This document shows positions 8,146-17,034 of a stretch of DNA of 64,000 nucleotides, piece after piece; position 1 is the stretch's first letter; every line of letters begins with the position of its first letter. The stretch is from Planctomycetota bacterium. Lineage in GTDB: Bacteria; Planctomycetota; UBA1135; GCA-002686595. A program made the translations under genes and the position numbers. The notes below the pieces were generated by a model that was given only the letters and a program-made list of their open reading frames with translations, was not told where the DNA came from and did not search any database. Location of the stretch: positions 558,001-622,000 of the forward strand of contig JACKHV010000002.1 in the NCBI GenBank assembly GCA_020638835.1, given 5' to 3'.

Positions 8146-8883
8146 TCAATCCTCGCACTCTCCGGTCGACTCGGACGGGAAAGAATCGGGTCGTTCTTCG
8201 TCTCGCGCGGGTTCGAACGGCGACGCGCTCGGGTCCGCGATTCCCCTCGTACGGGAGCTGTCACGCAAACGCGCGCGACGTTCCCATTCTTCTTGGAACA
8301 ACTTGCGGCCGCGGTGCAGCCGCCAACGCACGGTCACGTGCGTCGCGCCGACGATCTCGGCGATCTCCGTGCACGGGAGTCCTTCGAGCTCACGCAACAC
8401 GAGCACGGACTGGAAGTGCGGCGCCAAGCTCTCGAGGCAGGCGCGCACCTCGTCCTGGGTCTCCGACGACTCGAGCGCCGCGGAGGGAGCGGGTGCATCT
8501 TCGTCGATCAGGTCGATCCCGGCCTCGTCCTCGTCCACCGGGCTCGTCGACTGCGTGCGCCGGCGGCGGCGCAGGTGGTCGATCGAGAGGTTGCTGACGA
8601 TGCGGTACAGCCAGGTCGAGAAGGCGTGCTTGTAGTCGAAGCGGTCGAGGTTGCGGAAGACGCGCAGGAAGGCTTCCTGCACCAGGTCGCGGGCGTCCTC
8701 GTCGCCGGGCACCATGTTGCGGGCCACGCGCCACGCGCGCTTCTCGTAGAGCGCGACGAGCTCGGCGAAGGCGGCCTCTTCCCCCTCCTGAGCCCGCCGC
8801 ACCAGGGCGTGGTCGCGCTCGCGGGTCGCTCCGGCGGGATCGCCGGTTCCCGCGGCGCCTCTGCCGCCATCGCTGACGCTCAC
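8146..8883 (-). CDS. ECF (RpoE-like) RNA polymerase sigma factor
   Basis: Regions sigma-2 (DEDARDLVQEAFLRVFRNLDRF then FSTWLYRIVSNLSIDHLRRRRR) and sigma-4 (LREL then CTEIAEIVGATHVTVRWRLHRGRK) are both present, with no sigma-3, as in ECF sigma factors. I chose the GTG at 8883 because GGGAGG lies 4 nt before it. A GTG at 8937 would add 18 residues but has no ribosome site. The protein has a long charged linker between domains and an extra tail of about 30 residues after sigma-4. The next gene is its anti-sigma factor. Confidence 0.9.
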   Translation of the reverse strand: MSVSDGGRGAAGTGDPAGATRERDHALVRRAQEGEEAAFAELVALYEKRAWRVARNMVPGDEDARDLVQEAFLRVFRNLDRFDYKHAFSTWLYRIVSNLSIDHLRRRRRTQSTSPVDEDEAGIDLIDEDAPAPSAALESSETQDEVRACLESLAPHFQSVLVLRELEGLPCTEIAEIVGATHVTVRWRLHRGRKLFQEEWERRARLRDSSRTRGIADPSASPFEPARDEERPDSFPSESTGECED

Positions 8884-9061
8884 GGGGCCTCCCGGGTGGG
8901 AACGAGGATTCTGGAGGGTGGGGATCGGTTCTTTCACAGCCGGTGAGGCGTTCCAACACGCCCGGTCGGCCGAGCTTACGCCTCGATCGACCCCGCGTTG
9001 GCGCGGGCTGCACCCGAATTCGGATCAGGGCGTCGCCTGCGGGCGGGCCCCTCCGCGCCGG

Positions 9062-10078
9062 TCAGGAGTCGAGCTCTTCGACGGACGGGAAGCGCCCGGG
9101 GATCTCGCCGGCGTGGCGGTACTTGCGGTGGCGCTCGGCCAGCAGCTCGTCGATCGGGACGCTCTCGAGCAGGGCCAGCTCGCTGAGGATCGTGTCGCGC
9201 ACGGTCGCCATCGCCTTCTGGCGGTCGCGGTGCGCGCCCCCCACGGGTTCTTTGATCACGCCGTCGACCACGCCGAGCTGCATCAGGTCGGGGGCGGTGA
9301 GCTTCAGCGCCTCGGCCGCGTCCGGGGTGCGCTCGCCGTCCTTCCAGAGGATCGCCGCGCAGCCCTCGGGGCTGATCACCGAGTAGTAGCTGTGTTCCAT
9401 CATCAGCACGCGGTCGCCGACGCCGATGCCGAGCGCGCCGCCGGACCCGCCTTCGCCGATCACGATCGCGAGGATCGGGACGCGTACGCCGAACATCGCG
9501 AGGATGTTCTCCGCGATCGCGGCGGCCTGGCCGCGCTCCTCCGCGCCGATGCCCGGGTAGGCGCCGGGGGTGTTGATGAAGGTCACGATCGGCAGCCGGA
9601 GCTTCTCGGCGAGCCGCATCTTGCGCAGCGCCTTGCGGTAGCCCTCGGGGTGCGCGCAGCCGAAGTTGCAGGCGAGGCGTTGCGCGATCGTCGTGCCCTT
9701 GCGGTGCGCGATGAGCATGAAGCGCCGTTCGCCGATGCGGGCGAGGCCGGTGAGCATCGCGGCGTCGTCACCGAACACCTTGTCACCGTGCAGCTCGATG
9801 AAGTCGTCGAGGATCGTCGCGACGTAGTCGCCGGTGACCGGTCGGTCGGGATGGCGCGCGACGTTGACGCGGGCCCACGGCGTGATGTTCTCGTAGGTCT
9901 CGGCCATCTGCTTGGCCAAGGCCTGACGGACGGCACCGATCTCGGTCTCGAGGTCGAGGTTGGTCCCCTGGCTCAGCTCGACGAGCTCGTTCAGCTTGAC
10001 CTCGAGCTCGTGGATCGGCCGCTCGAAGGCCATGCCCGCGCTGGGGACGCTCTTGTTGCTCTGGCTGGGTTCGCTCAA
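9062..10078 (-). CDS. accA: Acetyl-CoA carboxylase carboxyltransferase subunit alpha
   Basis: AccA pairs with AccD to transfer the carboxyl group from biotin carboxyl carrier protein to acetyl-CoA, giving malonyl-CoA for fatty acid synthesis. Family signatures include FERPIHELE at the N-terminus, RKGTTIAQRLACNFGCAHPEGYRKALR, INTPGAYPGIGAEERGQ and IGEGGSGGALGIGVGDRVLMMEHSYYSVISPEGCAAILW. The TTG at 10078 has GAGGAG about 8 nt upstream and gives 338 residues. An ATG at 10033, giving 323 residues, matches the usual N-terminus but has no visible ribosome site. No accD is nearby, which is common. Confidence 0.95.
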   Translation of the reverse strand: MSEPSQSNKSVPSAGMAFERPIHELEVKLNELVELSQGTNLDLETEIGAVRQALAKQMAETYENITPWARVNVARHPDRPVTGDYVATILDDFIELHGDKVFGDDAAMLTGLARIGERRFMLIAHRKGTTIAQRLACNFGCAHPEGYRKALRKMRLAEKLRLPIVTFINTPGAYPGIGAEERGQAAAIAENILAMFGVRVPILAIVIGEGGSGGALGIGVGDRVLMMEHSYYSVISPEGCAAILWKDGERTPDAAEALKLTAPDLMQLGVVDGVIKEPVGGAHRDRQKAMATVRDTILSELALLESVPIDELLAERHRKYRHAGEIPGRFPSVEELDS

Positions 10079-10314
10079 GCCTGGCGCTCTCCTCGGTCGT
10101 GGACCGCCGCGCGGGCGGGCCGAAGGTGCGGGGCGCACCGGATGAGTTCCAGCGCGCCCGTCGATCCGGCCATGTTCCGCTGACGATTGCCCGGACGCAA
10201 GATCTTCGGGCCCCTTTGCGGGCGGAAAGCACCCTCCGCGCCGCTACACTCAGCGCTTCCCCGACCCCCTCACCGACTCTCCGGGGACCCCGCGTCCCAC
10301 CGCCTGTCCGAGCG

Positions 10315-13260
10315 ATGTCCGCCACCCAAGAGTCCAGCGCCACGCAGCGCTCCCTCTCGCTCCCCGACGCCTGGCGCGTCGAGGTCTTTCGCAAGCCCGG
10401 CGTCGACGATCCCGACGGTGCGCACCTCCTCGCTGCCGCGCGCGAGCTGGGTGTCGACGCGCTGCGGAGCGCCCGCGCGGGTCGCGGCACGCTGCTGCCC
10501 CCCACGCTCTCCGAGTCCGCCGTGCAGGCCATCGTGCGCGAACTGCTCGCGGATCCGGTACTCGACGACGTGCGCTTGACGGCCCCGCAGGCCGCCCCCG
10601 AGACCACCCCCGGCAAGCACCGCGTGCTCGTCGCCCGCCGCGCCGGCGTGATGGACCCGGTCGCGCTGACGATCTCGCGCGTCATCGCGCGCGCGAAGCT
10701 CGCCGCCGCCGACCTCCACGTCTCCACCTTCACCGCGTGGGAACTCGAGGGCGACCTCGACGCCGCCGCGCTCGAGACGCTCGCGTCGAAGTCGCTCGCG
10801 AACGAGGTCATCGAGGACGTCCGGATCGACGGGGAAGGTCTGCACTACGGCCCGCCCGCGAAGGCGAAGTCGCACGGCCGCGTCGAGGTGCCGCTCGCCG
10901 GGCTCGACGACGCCGCGCTGCTGCGCGTCAGCATCGAGGGCGGCCTTTCGCTGAACCTCGTCGAGATGAAGACCATCGTGACGCACTACGCCGAGCTCGG
11001 CCGCGCGCCCTCGGCGTGCGAGCTCGAGACGATCGCGCAGACCTGGTCCGAACACTGCAAGCACAAGACCTTCGCCGGCATCGTCGAGATGCGCGAGGAC
11101 GGCGAGCTGCGCAAGATCGACAACCTGCTCAAGACGACGATCAAGCGCGCGACCGACACGCTCGCGAAGGACTGGTGCATCTCCGTCTTCCACGACAATG
11201 CGGGCATCATCGCGTTCGAGGAGGACTGGGACGTCTGCTTCAAGGTCGAGACGCACAACCACCCGTCGGCCATCGACCCCTACGGCGGCGCGGGAACCGG
11301 CATCGGCGGGGTGATCCGCGACATCCTCGGCGTCGGCATGGGCGCGCGTCCGATCGCGAACACCGACGCCTTCTTCGTCGGTCCGCTCGACCTGCCCGCG
11401 TCCGAGGTCCCGAAGGGCTGCATGCACCCGCGGCGCATCCTGCGCGGCGTCGTGCACGGCGTGCGCGACTACGGCAACCGCATGGGCATCCCGACCGTCA
11501 ACGGCGGCGTGTGGGTTCACGACGACTACATCGGCAACCCGCTGGTCTACGCGGGCACCGTCGGACTGATGCCGCGCTGGGCCGCCCACAAGTCGGTCGA
11601 GCCGGGCGACGCGATCGTCGTGGTCGGCGGACGCACCGGACGCGACGGCATCCACGGCGCGACCTTCTCGTCGATCGAGCTGCACGAGGAATCGGAGATG
11701 GTCTCCGCGGCCGCCGTGCAGATCGGCGACCCGATCACGGAGAAGCGCGTGCTCGACGTGCTGCTGCAGGCGCGCGACAAGCGCTTGTATCGCGGCATCA
11801 CCGACTGCGGCGCCGGTGGACTGTCCAGCGCCGTCGGCGAGATGGGCGAGGACTGCGGCGCGGTCGTCCACCTCGAGCGCGTGCCGCTCAAGTACCCGGG
11901 CCTCACGCCGGAAGAGATTTGGATCTCCGAGGCACAGGAACGGATGGTGCTCAGCGTGCCGCAGGCGTCGCTCGCCGAGTGCCTCGCGGTGTTCGCGTCG
12001 GAAGACGTCGAAGCGACCGTGATCGGCGAGTTCACCAGCAGCGGCAAGCTCGAGCTGTTCCACGCCGGCGAACCGATGTGCGAGCTCGAGATGAGCTTCC
12101 TGCACGACGGCACGCCGCGCCCCTCGCGCCAAGCCGTCTGGGACGCGCCGCGCGTCGACGACCCCGGCTGCCCGGCGCCGCGCGACCACGAAGCGACGCT
12201 GCTCGCGTTGCTCGGCGCGCCTGACATCGCCAGCAAGGAGTGGATCGTGCGCCAGTACGACCACGAGGTGCAGGGCATGTCCGTCGTGAAGCCGTTCGTC
12301 GGCGAAGCGAGCGACGGTCCGGGCAACGGCACGGTGCTGCGCCCGCTCGCGACCTCGAACAAGGGCATCGCGATCACCTGCGGCGCGAACCCGCACTACG
12401 GTCGACTCGATCCGCGGCGCATGGCGCTCGCGGCGATCGACGAAGCGCTGCGCAATTCGGTCGCCGTCGGCGGGGATCCAGACCACACGGCGATCCTCGA
12501 CAACTTCAGCTGGGGCAACTGCGACAAGCCCGACCGCCTCGGCGCACTGGTGCTCGCCGCGGAAGCGTGCCACGACGCGGCGCTCGCGTACGGCACGCCG
12601 TTCATCTCCGGCAAGGATAGCCTCAACAACGAGTACCGCGTCGGTGACGAGACGATCGCCATCCCGCCCACGCTGCTGATCTCCGCGCTCGCCATGGTCC
12701 CGGACGTGCGCCGTGCGCAGACGATGGACCTGAAGGGCGCCGGCAACTACGTCTACCTCGTCGGACGCACCAAGGCCGAGCTGGGCGGATCGCACTACGC
12801 GAAGCAACGCGGCGCGAACGGCGGCACCGTCCCCGCGCCGGACCTCGCCGACGCGCCGCGCATCCTGCGCCGCCTGCACGCGGCGATCGCCGCCGGAACG
12901 ACGAAGGCGGTCCACGACCTGTCGGAGGGCGGCTTGGCCGTCGCCGCGGCCGAGACGGCCTTCTCCGGCGGGTTCGGGCTCGAGCTCGATCTCGCGCAGG
13001 CGCACGAGTCCGGCTTCGGCGCCGGATTCGACGACGACAGCGTGCTGCTGTACTCGGAATCGTGCACGCGCTTCCTCGTCGAAGTCGCGCCCGAGCAGTC
13101 GGTCGCCTTCGAGCGTGCGCTGGACGGCGTCCCGCTCGCGCGCCTCGGCCGCACGGTCGCGGAACCCGAGCTGCGCATCCTTGGCCGCAACGCGAACGAT
13201 CTCGTGCGAATCCCGCTCGCCGACCTCAAGGCTGCCCACCAGTCCGGCTTCCACGGCTGA
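10315..13260 (+). CDS. purL: Phosphoribosylformylglycinamidine synthase PurL with two fused PurS-like domains
   Basis: PurL makes FGAM from FGAR, ATP and ammonia in step 4 of purine synthesis. The 981-residue protein starts with two PurS-like units (about residues 18-92, with KPGVDDPDGAHLL and LLADPVLDDV; and 103-178, with VMDPVALTI and SLANEVIEDV). The linker/AIRS-type catalytic part follows, with SEHCKHKTFAG (Ser245 onward) and VETHNHPSAIDPYGGAGTGIGGVIRD. It lacks the glutaminase domain of the 1300-residue enterobacterial form; that function is supplied by purQ 9 nt downstream. A TACACT box at 10245-10250 may be the -10 element. Confidence 0.95.
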   Translation: MSATQESSATQRSLSLPDAWRVEVFRKPGVDDPDGAHLLAAARELGVDALRSARAGRGTLLPPTLSESAVQAIVRELLADPVLDDVRLTAPQAAPETTPGKHRVLVARRAGVMDPVALTISRVIARAKLAAADLHVSTFTAWELEGDLDAAALETLASKSLANEVIEDVRIDGEGLHYGPPAKAKSHGRVEVPLAGLDDAALLRVSIEGGLSLNLVEMKTIVTHYAELGRAPSACELETIAQTWSEHCKHKTFAGIVEMREDGELRKIDNLLKTTIKRATDTLAKDWCISVFHDNAGIIAFEEDWDVCFKVETHNHPSAIDPYGGAGTGIGGVIRDILGVGMGARPIANTDAFFVGPLDLPASEVPKGCMHPRRILRGVVHGVRDYGNRMGIPTVNGGVWVHDDYIGNPLVYAGTVGLMPRWAAHKSVEPGDAIVVVGGRTGRDGIHGATFSSIELHEESEMVSAAAVQIGDPITEKRVLDVLLQARDKRLYRGITDCGAGGLSSAVGEMGEDCGAVVHLERVPLKYPGLTPEEIWISEAQERMVLSVPQASLAECLAVFASEDVEATVIGEFTSSGKLELFHAGEPMCELEMSFLHDGTPRPSRQAVWDAPRVDDPGCPAPRDHEATLLALLGAPDIASKEWIVRQYDHEVQGMSVVKPFVGEASDGPGNGTVLRPLATSNKGIAITCGANPHYGRLDPRRMALAAIDEALRNSVAVGGDPDHTAILDNFSWGNCDKPDRLGALVLAAEACHDAALAYGTPFISGKDSLNNEYRVGDETIAIPPTLLISALAMVPDVRRAQTMDLKGAGNYVYLVGRTKAELGGSHYAKQRGANGGTVPAPDLADAPRILRRLHAAIAAGTTKAVHDLSEGGLAVAAAETAFSGGFGLELDLAQAHESGFGAGFDDDSVLLYSESCTRFLVEVAPEQSVAFERALDGVPLARLGRTVAEPELRILGRNANDLVRIPLADLKAAHQSGFHG

Positions 13261-13269
13261 TCCTCGAAC

Positions 13270-14055
13270 ATGAGCACCCCGAAAGCACTCGTCCTGCGCG
13301 CCGCCGGCACCAACTGCGACGCCGAGACCGTCCGCGCCCTCGAGCTCGCCGGCGCGCGCGCCGAGACCCTTCACCTGAACCGCCTGCTCGAGTCGCCGAG
13401 TCGCCTCGAGGACGCGCGCATCCTCGTCATCCCCGGCGGCTTCAGCTACGGCGACGACATCGCCGCGGGCCGCGTGTTCGGGCTCGAGCTGCGCGCCGCG
13501 CTGGCGAACGATCTGCGCGCGCACGTCGACCGCGGCGGCCTGGTCCTCGGTGTCTGCAACGGATTCCAGGTGCTCGTCGAGTCGGGCCTCTTCGAACCCG
13601 ACCGCGACGTGCACGAGCGCTCGATCGCGCTCTACCAGAACGCCTCGAACAAGTACGAGTGCCGCTGGGTCACGCTCGAGTCGGCGGACTGCGCCTGCCC
13701 GTGGATCGTTCCGGGCGAACTCACGCCCACCCCGGTGGCGCACGCCGAGGGGCGCTTCGTCGTGAAGGACCAGCAGACGCTCGAGCGGCTCCGCGCGAAC
13801 CGACAGATCGCGCTGCGCTACGTGAACCCCGCCGGGGGCGCGGCTCCGTACCCGCTCAATCCGAACGGCGCGACCTTCGACATCGCCGGCATCTGCGACC
13901 CGACGGGCCGCGTGCTGGGCCTGATGCCGCACCCCGAGCGCAACGTGGCGCCGCACCACCATCCGCGCTGGACGCGCCTCCCCGAGCGCTCCGAGGGCGA
14001 AGGGCTCGCGCTCTTCCGGCGCATGGTCGAGGCCGCGCGCGCCGCGACCGTCTGA
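13270..14055 (+). CDS. purQ: FGAM synthase glutaminase subunit PurQ
   Basis: PurQ is the class I glutamine amidotransferase that feeds ammonia to PurL. The 261-residue protein shows RAAGTNCDAE at the N-terminus, IPGGFSYGDDIAAGR, the nucleophile elbow LGVCNGFQVL with Cys96, and MPHPERN with the triad His221 and Glu223. It is about 30 residues longer than the common 227-residue form. The extra length lies mainly around 115-150 and near the C-terminus. It follows purL by 9 nt, so the two subunits are made from one transcript. Confidence 0.95.
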   Translation: MSTPKALVLRAAGTNCDAETVRALELAGARAETLHLNRLLESPSRLEDARILVIPGGFSYGDDIAAGRVFGLELRAALANDLRAHVDRGGLVLGVCNGFQVLVESGLFEPDRDVHERSIALYQNASNKYECRWVTLESADCACPWIVPGELTPTPVAHAEGRFVVKDQQTLERLRANRQIALRYVNPAGGAAPYPLNPNGATFDIAGICDPTGRVLGLMPHPERNVAPHHHPRWTRLPERSEGEGLALFRRMVEAARAATV

Positions 14056-14273
14056 CCCCGGATCGAAAGCCCCGCTTCGCCCGCGATCTCGCGGAATTCG
14101 GGGCGCTGCCCTCTGGATCGGCGCGGCGCGATCGGTAGGGTGCCGAGTAGGACGAGCCGCGCGCCGGCTCGCGCCTCCCGCACGCTTCGAAGCGCTTCCG
14201 CGCGACGCCCTTCGACGCGCGAGCCCCGCCCGACGAGAACCGCCGACGCCACCCACCGACGAGATCGGTCCCC

Positions 14274-14675
14274 ATGCGAATCCGTACCGCCGCCCTGCTC
14301 CTCGCCCTCCCTGTCTCCCTCTCCAGCTGCGCGATCGTCGCGGGCACCGCCGCCGGCGTCGTGCTCGCTCAAGAGGTGCTCGACACGAACACCTACGTCG
14401 TCCAGCTGCAGCAACCCGCCGAGATCGTCTGGGAGGAGATCAAGGTCTCCCTCTCGAAGCAGGCGACCGGCCCGCTCGAAGTCGACGAAGCGCTGATGGC
14501 CGCGATCGGCAAGGTCGAGGGACGCACCGTGACCGCGACCGTCGAGAGCTTCGATCAGAAGTCCTCGCGCCTCACCGTCGACGCCAAGCACTACGGCGTC
14601 GCCGACGGCGAGATCGCGGATCAGGTCACGAAGCAGATGATCAAGGACATCGAGGCGAGCGTCGGCAACCTCTAG
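14274..14675 (+). CDS. Small lipoprotein, DUF3568-like
   Basis: The 133-residue protein has a lipoprotein signal ending SLSSC (Cys19) followed by a hydrophobic Gly/Ala stretch, then an alpha/beta region rich in Val and Thr (VTATVESFDQKSSRLTVDAKHYG). The layout resembles DUF3568-type lipoproteins, in which a short glycine-zipper segment precedes a small domain of unknown role. It stands alone between purQ (218 nt upstream) and a hairpin terminator. A TAGGGT box near 14136 might serve as its -10. The family call is tentative; export and lipidation are well supported. Confidence 0.65.
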   Translation: MRIRTAALLLALPVSLSSCAIVAGTAAGVVLAQEVLDTNTYVVQLQQPAEIVWEEIKVSLSKQATGPLEVDEALMAAIGKVEGRTVTATVESFDQKSSRLTVDAKHYGVADGEIADQVTKQMIKDIEASVGNL

Positions 14676-14680
14676 TCCCG

Positions 14681-14700
14681 CGTCACCACTTCTGGTGACG
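14681..14700. terminator. Bidirectional hairpin terminator
   Basis: CGTCACCA, the loop CTTC and TGGTGACG form a perfect 8-bp hairpin exactly between the convergent lipoprotein gene (stop at 14675) and the Fur-family gene (stop at 14703). There is no clear T tract on either side. Confidence 0.65.
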
Positions 14701-14702
14701 AG

Positions 14703-15218
14703 CTAGGCCTTGGCCGCTGCATCGGCGTCGGCCGGGCTCGACGCGCGGCGGCACGAGCCGCAGACGCCCATCAAGCGCAGGCTGTGGCTCGTCAGCTCGA
14801 AGCCCTTGCGCTCGGCGACTTCTTCCTGGAGCGCTTCGATGCGTTCCTCGCGAAACTCTTCGATCTTGCCGCACTCGACGCAGATCAGGTGGTCGTGGTG
14901 CGCGTGCCCCAGCAGGTGCTCGAAGACCGTCTCGCCGCGGCCGGTGTCGAACGAGCCGATGAAGCCGCCTTCCTCGAGCAGGTTCAAGGTGCGGTAGACG
15001 GTCGCGCGCGACACGTTCGGCCCGCCCTCTTCGCGCATCCAGCCGTAGAGCGTCTCCGCGCTGAAGTGCTCGTGCGTCGCGAAGGCCCGCTCGAAGATGC
15101 GCTCGCGCTGCGAGGTCATCTTGAGTCCCTGCGTCTTCAGGAAGGACTCGAATCGTCGTCGGATGGCGTCGTGATTCACGGTCGTCTCGGGATCTCGGCT
15201 GCGCTCGCGAGCGAGCAT
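14703..15218 (-). CDS. Fur-family metal-responsive transcriptional regulator
   Basis: The protein has a winged-helix N-terminal half (RATVYRTLNLLEEGGFI is the recognition helix and wing) and a metal-binding dimerisation half with HHDHLICVECGKIEEF and a later CGSC. The two CxxC pairs form the structural zinc site. This places it among Fur/PerR/Zur proteins, but the exact metal cannot be told from the sequence. The ATG at 15218 gives 171 residues; a GTG at 15179, giving 158 residues, is closer to the usual family length. It lies 52 nt downstream of purD on the same strand and may be co-transcribed with it. Confidence 0.9.
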   Translation of the reverse strand: MLARERSRDPETTVNHDAIRRRFESFLKTQGLKMTSQRERIFERAFATHEHFSAETLYGWMREEGGPNVSRATVYRTLNLLEEGGFIGSFDTGRGETVFEHLLGHAHHDHLICVECGKIEEFREERIEALQEEVAERKGFELTSHSLRLMGVCGSCRRASSPADADAAAKA

Positions 15219-15270
15219 CCGAAATCGACGCCCGCCGTGCCAGCGGAAACCGACGATCCCGCCGCTGCGC

Positions 15271-16602
15271 TCAGCGGCCGCGGGCGCCGCCCTCGGCCTT
15301 GCCCATCATCTTCGCGATGCGTTCCTTGCGCGATTCGACGCGCGTGCCGATGTCGCGGCGGCAGAACTTGCCGGCCCAGTCGATCCGGTCGTACGCCGCG
15401 TAGGTGAGGTCGCGCGCGGCGTCCATGTCGGACCCCATCCCGGTGACGCACAGCACGCGGCCGCCCGAGGTGATCGCCTCGTCGCCTTCGCTCGACGTGC
15501 CGGCGTGGAAGACGACGACGTCGTCGAGCGACTCCGCGGCGTCGATCCCGGTGATCCGGTCTCCGCGGCGGTAGGTGCCGGGATAGCCTTCGCTGGCGGC
15601 GACCACGCCGACCACGAAGCGTTCGTCCCAGGCCGGCGGGTCCATCTTCGCGAGCTTGCCCTTCGCCGTCGCGACGAGGTACGGCAGCAAGTCGCTCTTG
15701 AAGCGGCGCGCGATCGCCTGCATCTCGGGATCGCCGAAGCGCACGTTGAACTCGAGCACCTTCGGCCCTTGTTCCGTGATCATCAGGCCGACGTACAGCA
15801 CCCCTCGGAAGTCGATGCCTTCGCGACGCAGCGCGTGGATCGCGGGGATCACGACGCGCTGTTCGACCTGGCGCAACAGGCGGCGCGTGAGGCTCGGCGC
15901 GGGCGAGTAGACACCCATGCCGCCGGTGTTCGGGCCCGTGTCGCCGTCACCGACCTGCTTGTGGTCGACGACGGGCTCGAGCAGCAGGATCGCTTCGCCG
16001 TCGGTGATCGCGAGCAGGCTGGCTTCTTCGCCCTCGAGGAACTCCTCGACGAGCACGCGCAGTCCTGCGTCGCCGAGCGACTTCTCTTCCATGATCGCGT
16101 CGACGGCGCGACAGGCTTCGCGCGCGTCCTTGCAGATGAACACGCCCTTGCCGGCGGCGAGGCCGTCGGCCTTCACGACCTGCGGCCACTGCGTGCAGGA
16201 CTCGAGGTAGGTCTTCGCCGCGCCGGAGCGGTCGAAGGCGCGCGAGAGCGCGGTCGGGATGCGGTGGCGCTCCAGCAGTTCCTTCGCGAAGGTCTTCGAG
16301 CCCTCGAGCTGTGCTCCGTCGGCCCCGGGACCGAAACAATCGATGCCGGCAGCGCGCAGCTTGTCCGCGAGCCCGAGGCAGAGCGGATCTTCCGGGCCGA
16401 TCACGACGAGGTCGACCTTCTCGGCCTTCGCGAGCCGCACCAGACCCTTCACGTCGTCCGCGGACACGTCCACGTTGCGCGCGACGTTGCGCGTGCCGGC
16501 GTTGCCGGGAGCGCAGAGCAACTCGGTGCACTGCTTCGACTGAGCGATCTTCCAGCAGAGGGCGTGTTCACGCCCGCCGCCGCCGACGACGAGGACCTTC
16601 AT
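15271..16602 (-). CDS. purD: Phosphoribosylamine-glycine ligase
   Basis: PurD (GAR synthetase) joins glycine to phosphoribosylamine using ATP in step 2 of purine synthesis. The 443-residue protein begins MKVLVVGGGGREHALCWK. It has the ATP-grasp signatures VVKADGLAAGKGVFIC, DHKQVGDGDTGPNTGGMGVYSPAP and LEFNVRFGDPEMQ, then the C-terminal PurD domain. Length is close to the usual 420-430. The last 20 residues are a basic tail. It is one of three purine genes in the window, although on the opposite strand from purLQ. Confidence 0.97.
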   Translation of the reverse strand: MKVLVVGGGGREHALCWKIAQSKQCTELLCAPGNAGTRNVARNVDVSADDVKGLVRLAKAEKVDLVVIGPEDPLCLGLADKLRAAGIDCFGPGADGAQLEGSKTFAKELLERHRIPTALSRAFDRSGAAKTYLESCTQWPQVVKADGLAAGKGVFICKDAREACRAVDAIMEEKSLGDAGLRVLVEEFLEGEEASLLAITDGEAILLLEPVVDHKQVGDGDTGPNTGGMGVYSPAPSLTRRLLRQVEQRVVIPAIHALRREGIDFRGVLYVGLMITEQGPKVLEFNVRFGDPEMQAIARRFKSDLLPYLVATAKGKLAKMDPPAWDERFVVGVVAASEGYPGTYRRGDRITGIDAAESLDDVVVFHAGTSSEGDEAITSGGRVLCVTGMGSDMDAARDLTYAAYDRIDWAGKFCRRDIGTRVESRKERIAKMMGKAEGGARGR

Positions 16603-16808
16603 GGCGATTCGGACTGGGGGGAGTTGCGGCGCCGGCGAGCGCCCGGACGCGAGGGTCCCTAGAGCGCGGCGCCGGGTGCGAGCGGAGAGAGTTCACCGCT
16701 CGCCGGACCAAGCGGGGACCGTACCGCGCAGGCTGCCGGCGAGCCACCGAATTCCCCCATCCCGTCCTCGAAGCCCCTCCGTTCCTCGATTAGTCTTCGG
16801 CGGCCCTG

Positions 16809-16884
16809 CGGGGAGTACCTCAGTTGGTAGAGGCGAAGCTTTGGGTGCTTCGAGTCGTGGGTTCGAGTCCCATCTCCCCGACCA
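16809..16884 (+). tRNA. tRNA-Pro (anticodon TGG), CCA encoded
   Basis: All arms fold: acceptor CGGGGAG/CTCCCCG, D stem CCTC/GAGG, anticodon stem GAAGC/GCTTC around the loop TTTGGGT, and T stem GTGGG/CCCAT with TTCGAGT. The C1-G72 pair and anticodon TGG identify proline. The 3' CCA is in the DNA. A TAGTCT box at 16791-16796 could be its -10. Confidence 0.96.
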
Positions 16885-16923
16885 GTCCCCTTCCGCCCGA
16901 ACGAGGACCTCCCGGGGCCCAAG

Positions 16924-17000
16924 GCGCCAGTAGCTCAGCTGGATAGAGCACCGGACTTCTAATCCGACGGTCGCAGGTTCGAATCCTGCCTGGCGCGCCA
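16924..17000 (+). tRNA. tRNA-Arg (anticodon TCT), CCA encoded
   Basis: The acceptor GCGCCAG/CTGGCGC, D stem GCTC/GAGC, loop CTTCTAA and T stem GCAGG/CCTGC give a standard tRNA reading AGA/AGG. The top pair of the anticodon stem (27-43) is a C-A mismatch and the other four pairs are intact. It lies 39 nt after tRNA-Pro, so both are probably one transcript. Confidence 0.95.
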
Positions 17001-17034
17001 CCCTCCGCGCGGTCACCAGTCCTGGAGTCGAGAC

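Noticed and set aside
10270..14256. Open frame of 1328 codons on the minus strand opposite purL and purQ
   Set aside because: It is exactly antisense to two strongly conserved genes. It is Arg/Val/Asp-rich with no domain, as expected for the shadow of GC-rich codons.
16678..16703. Hairpin GCGAGCGG/CCGCTCGC upstream of purD
   Set aside because: The stem is short and GC-rich, and no riboswitch pattern or terminator tract accompanies it. It may be chance in such GC-rich DNA.
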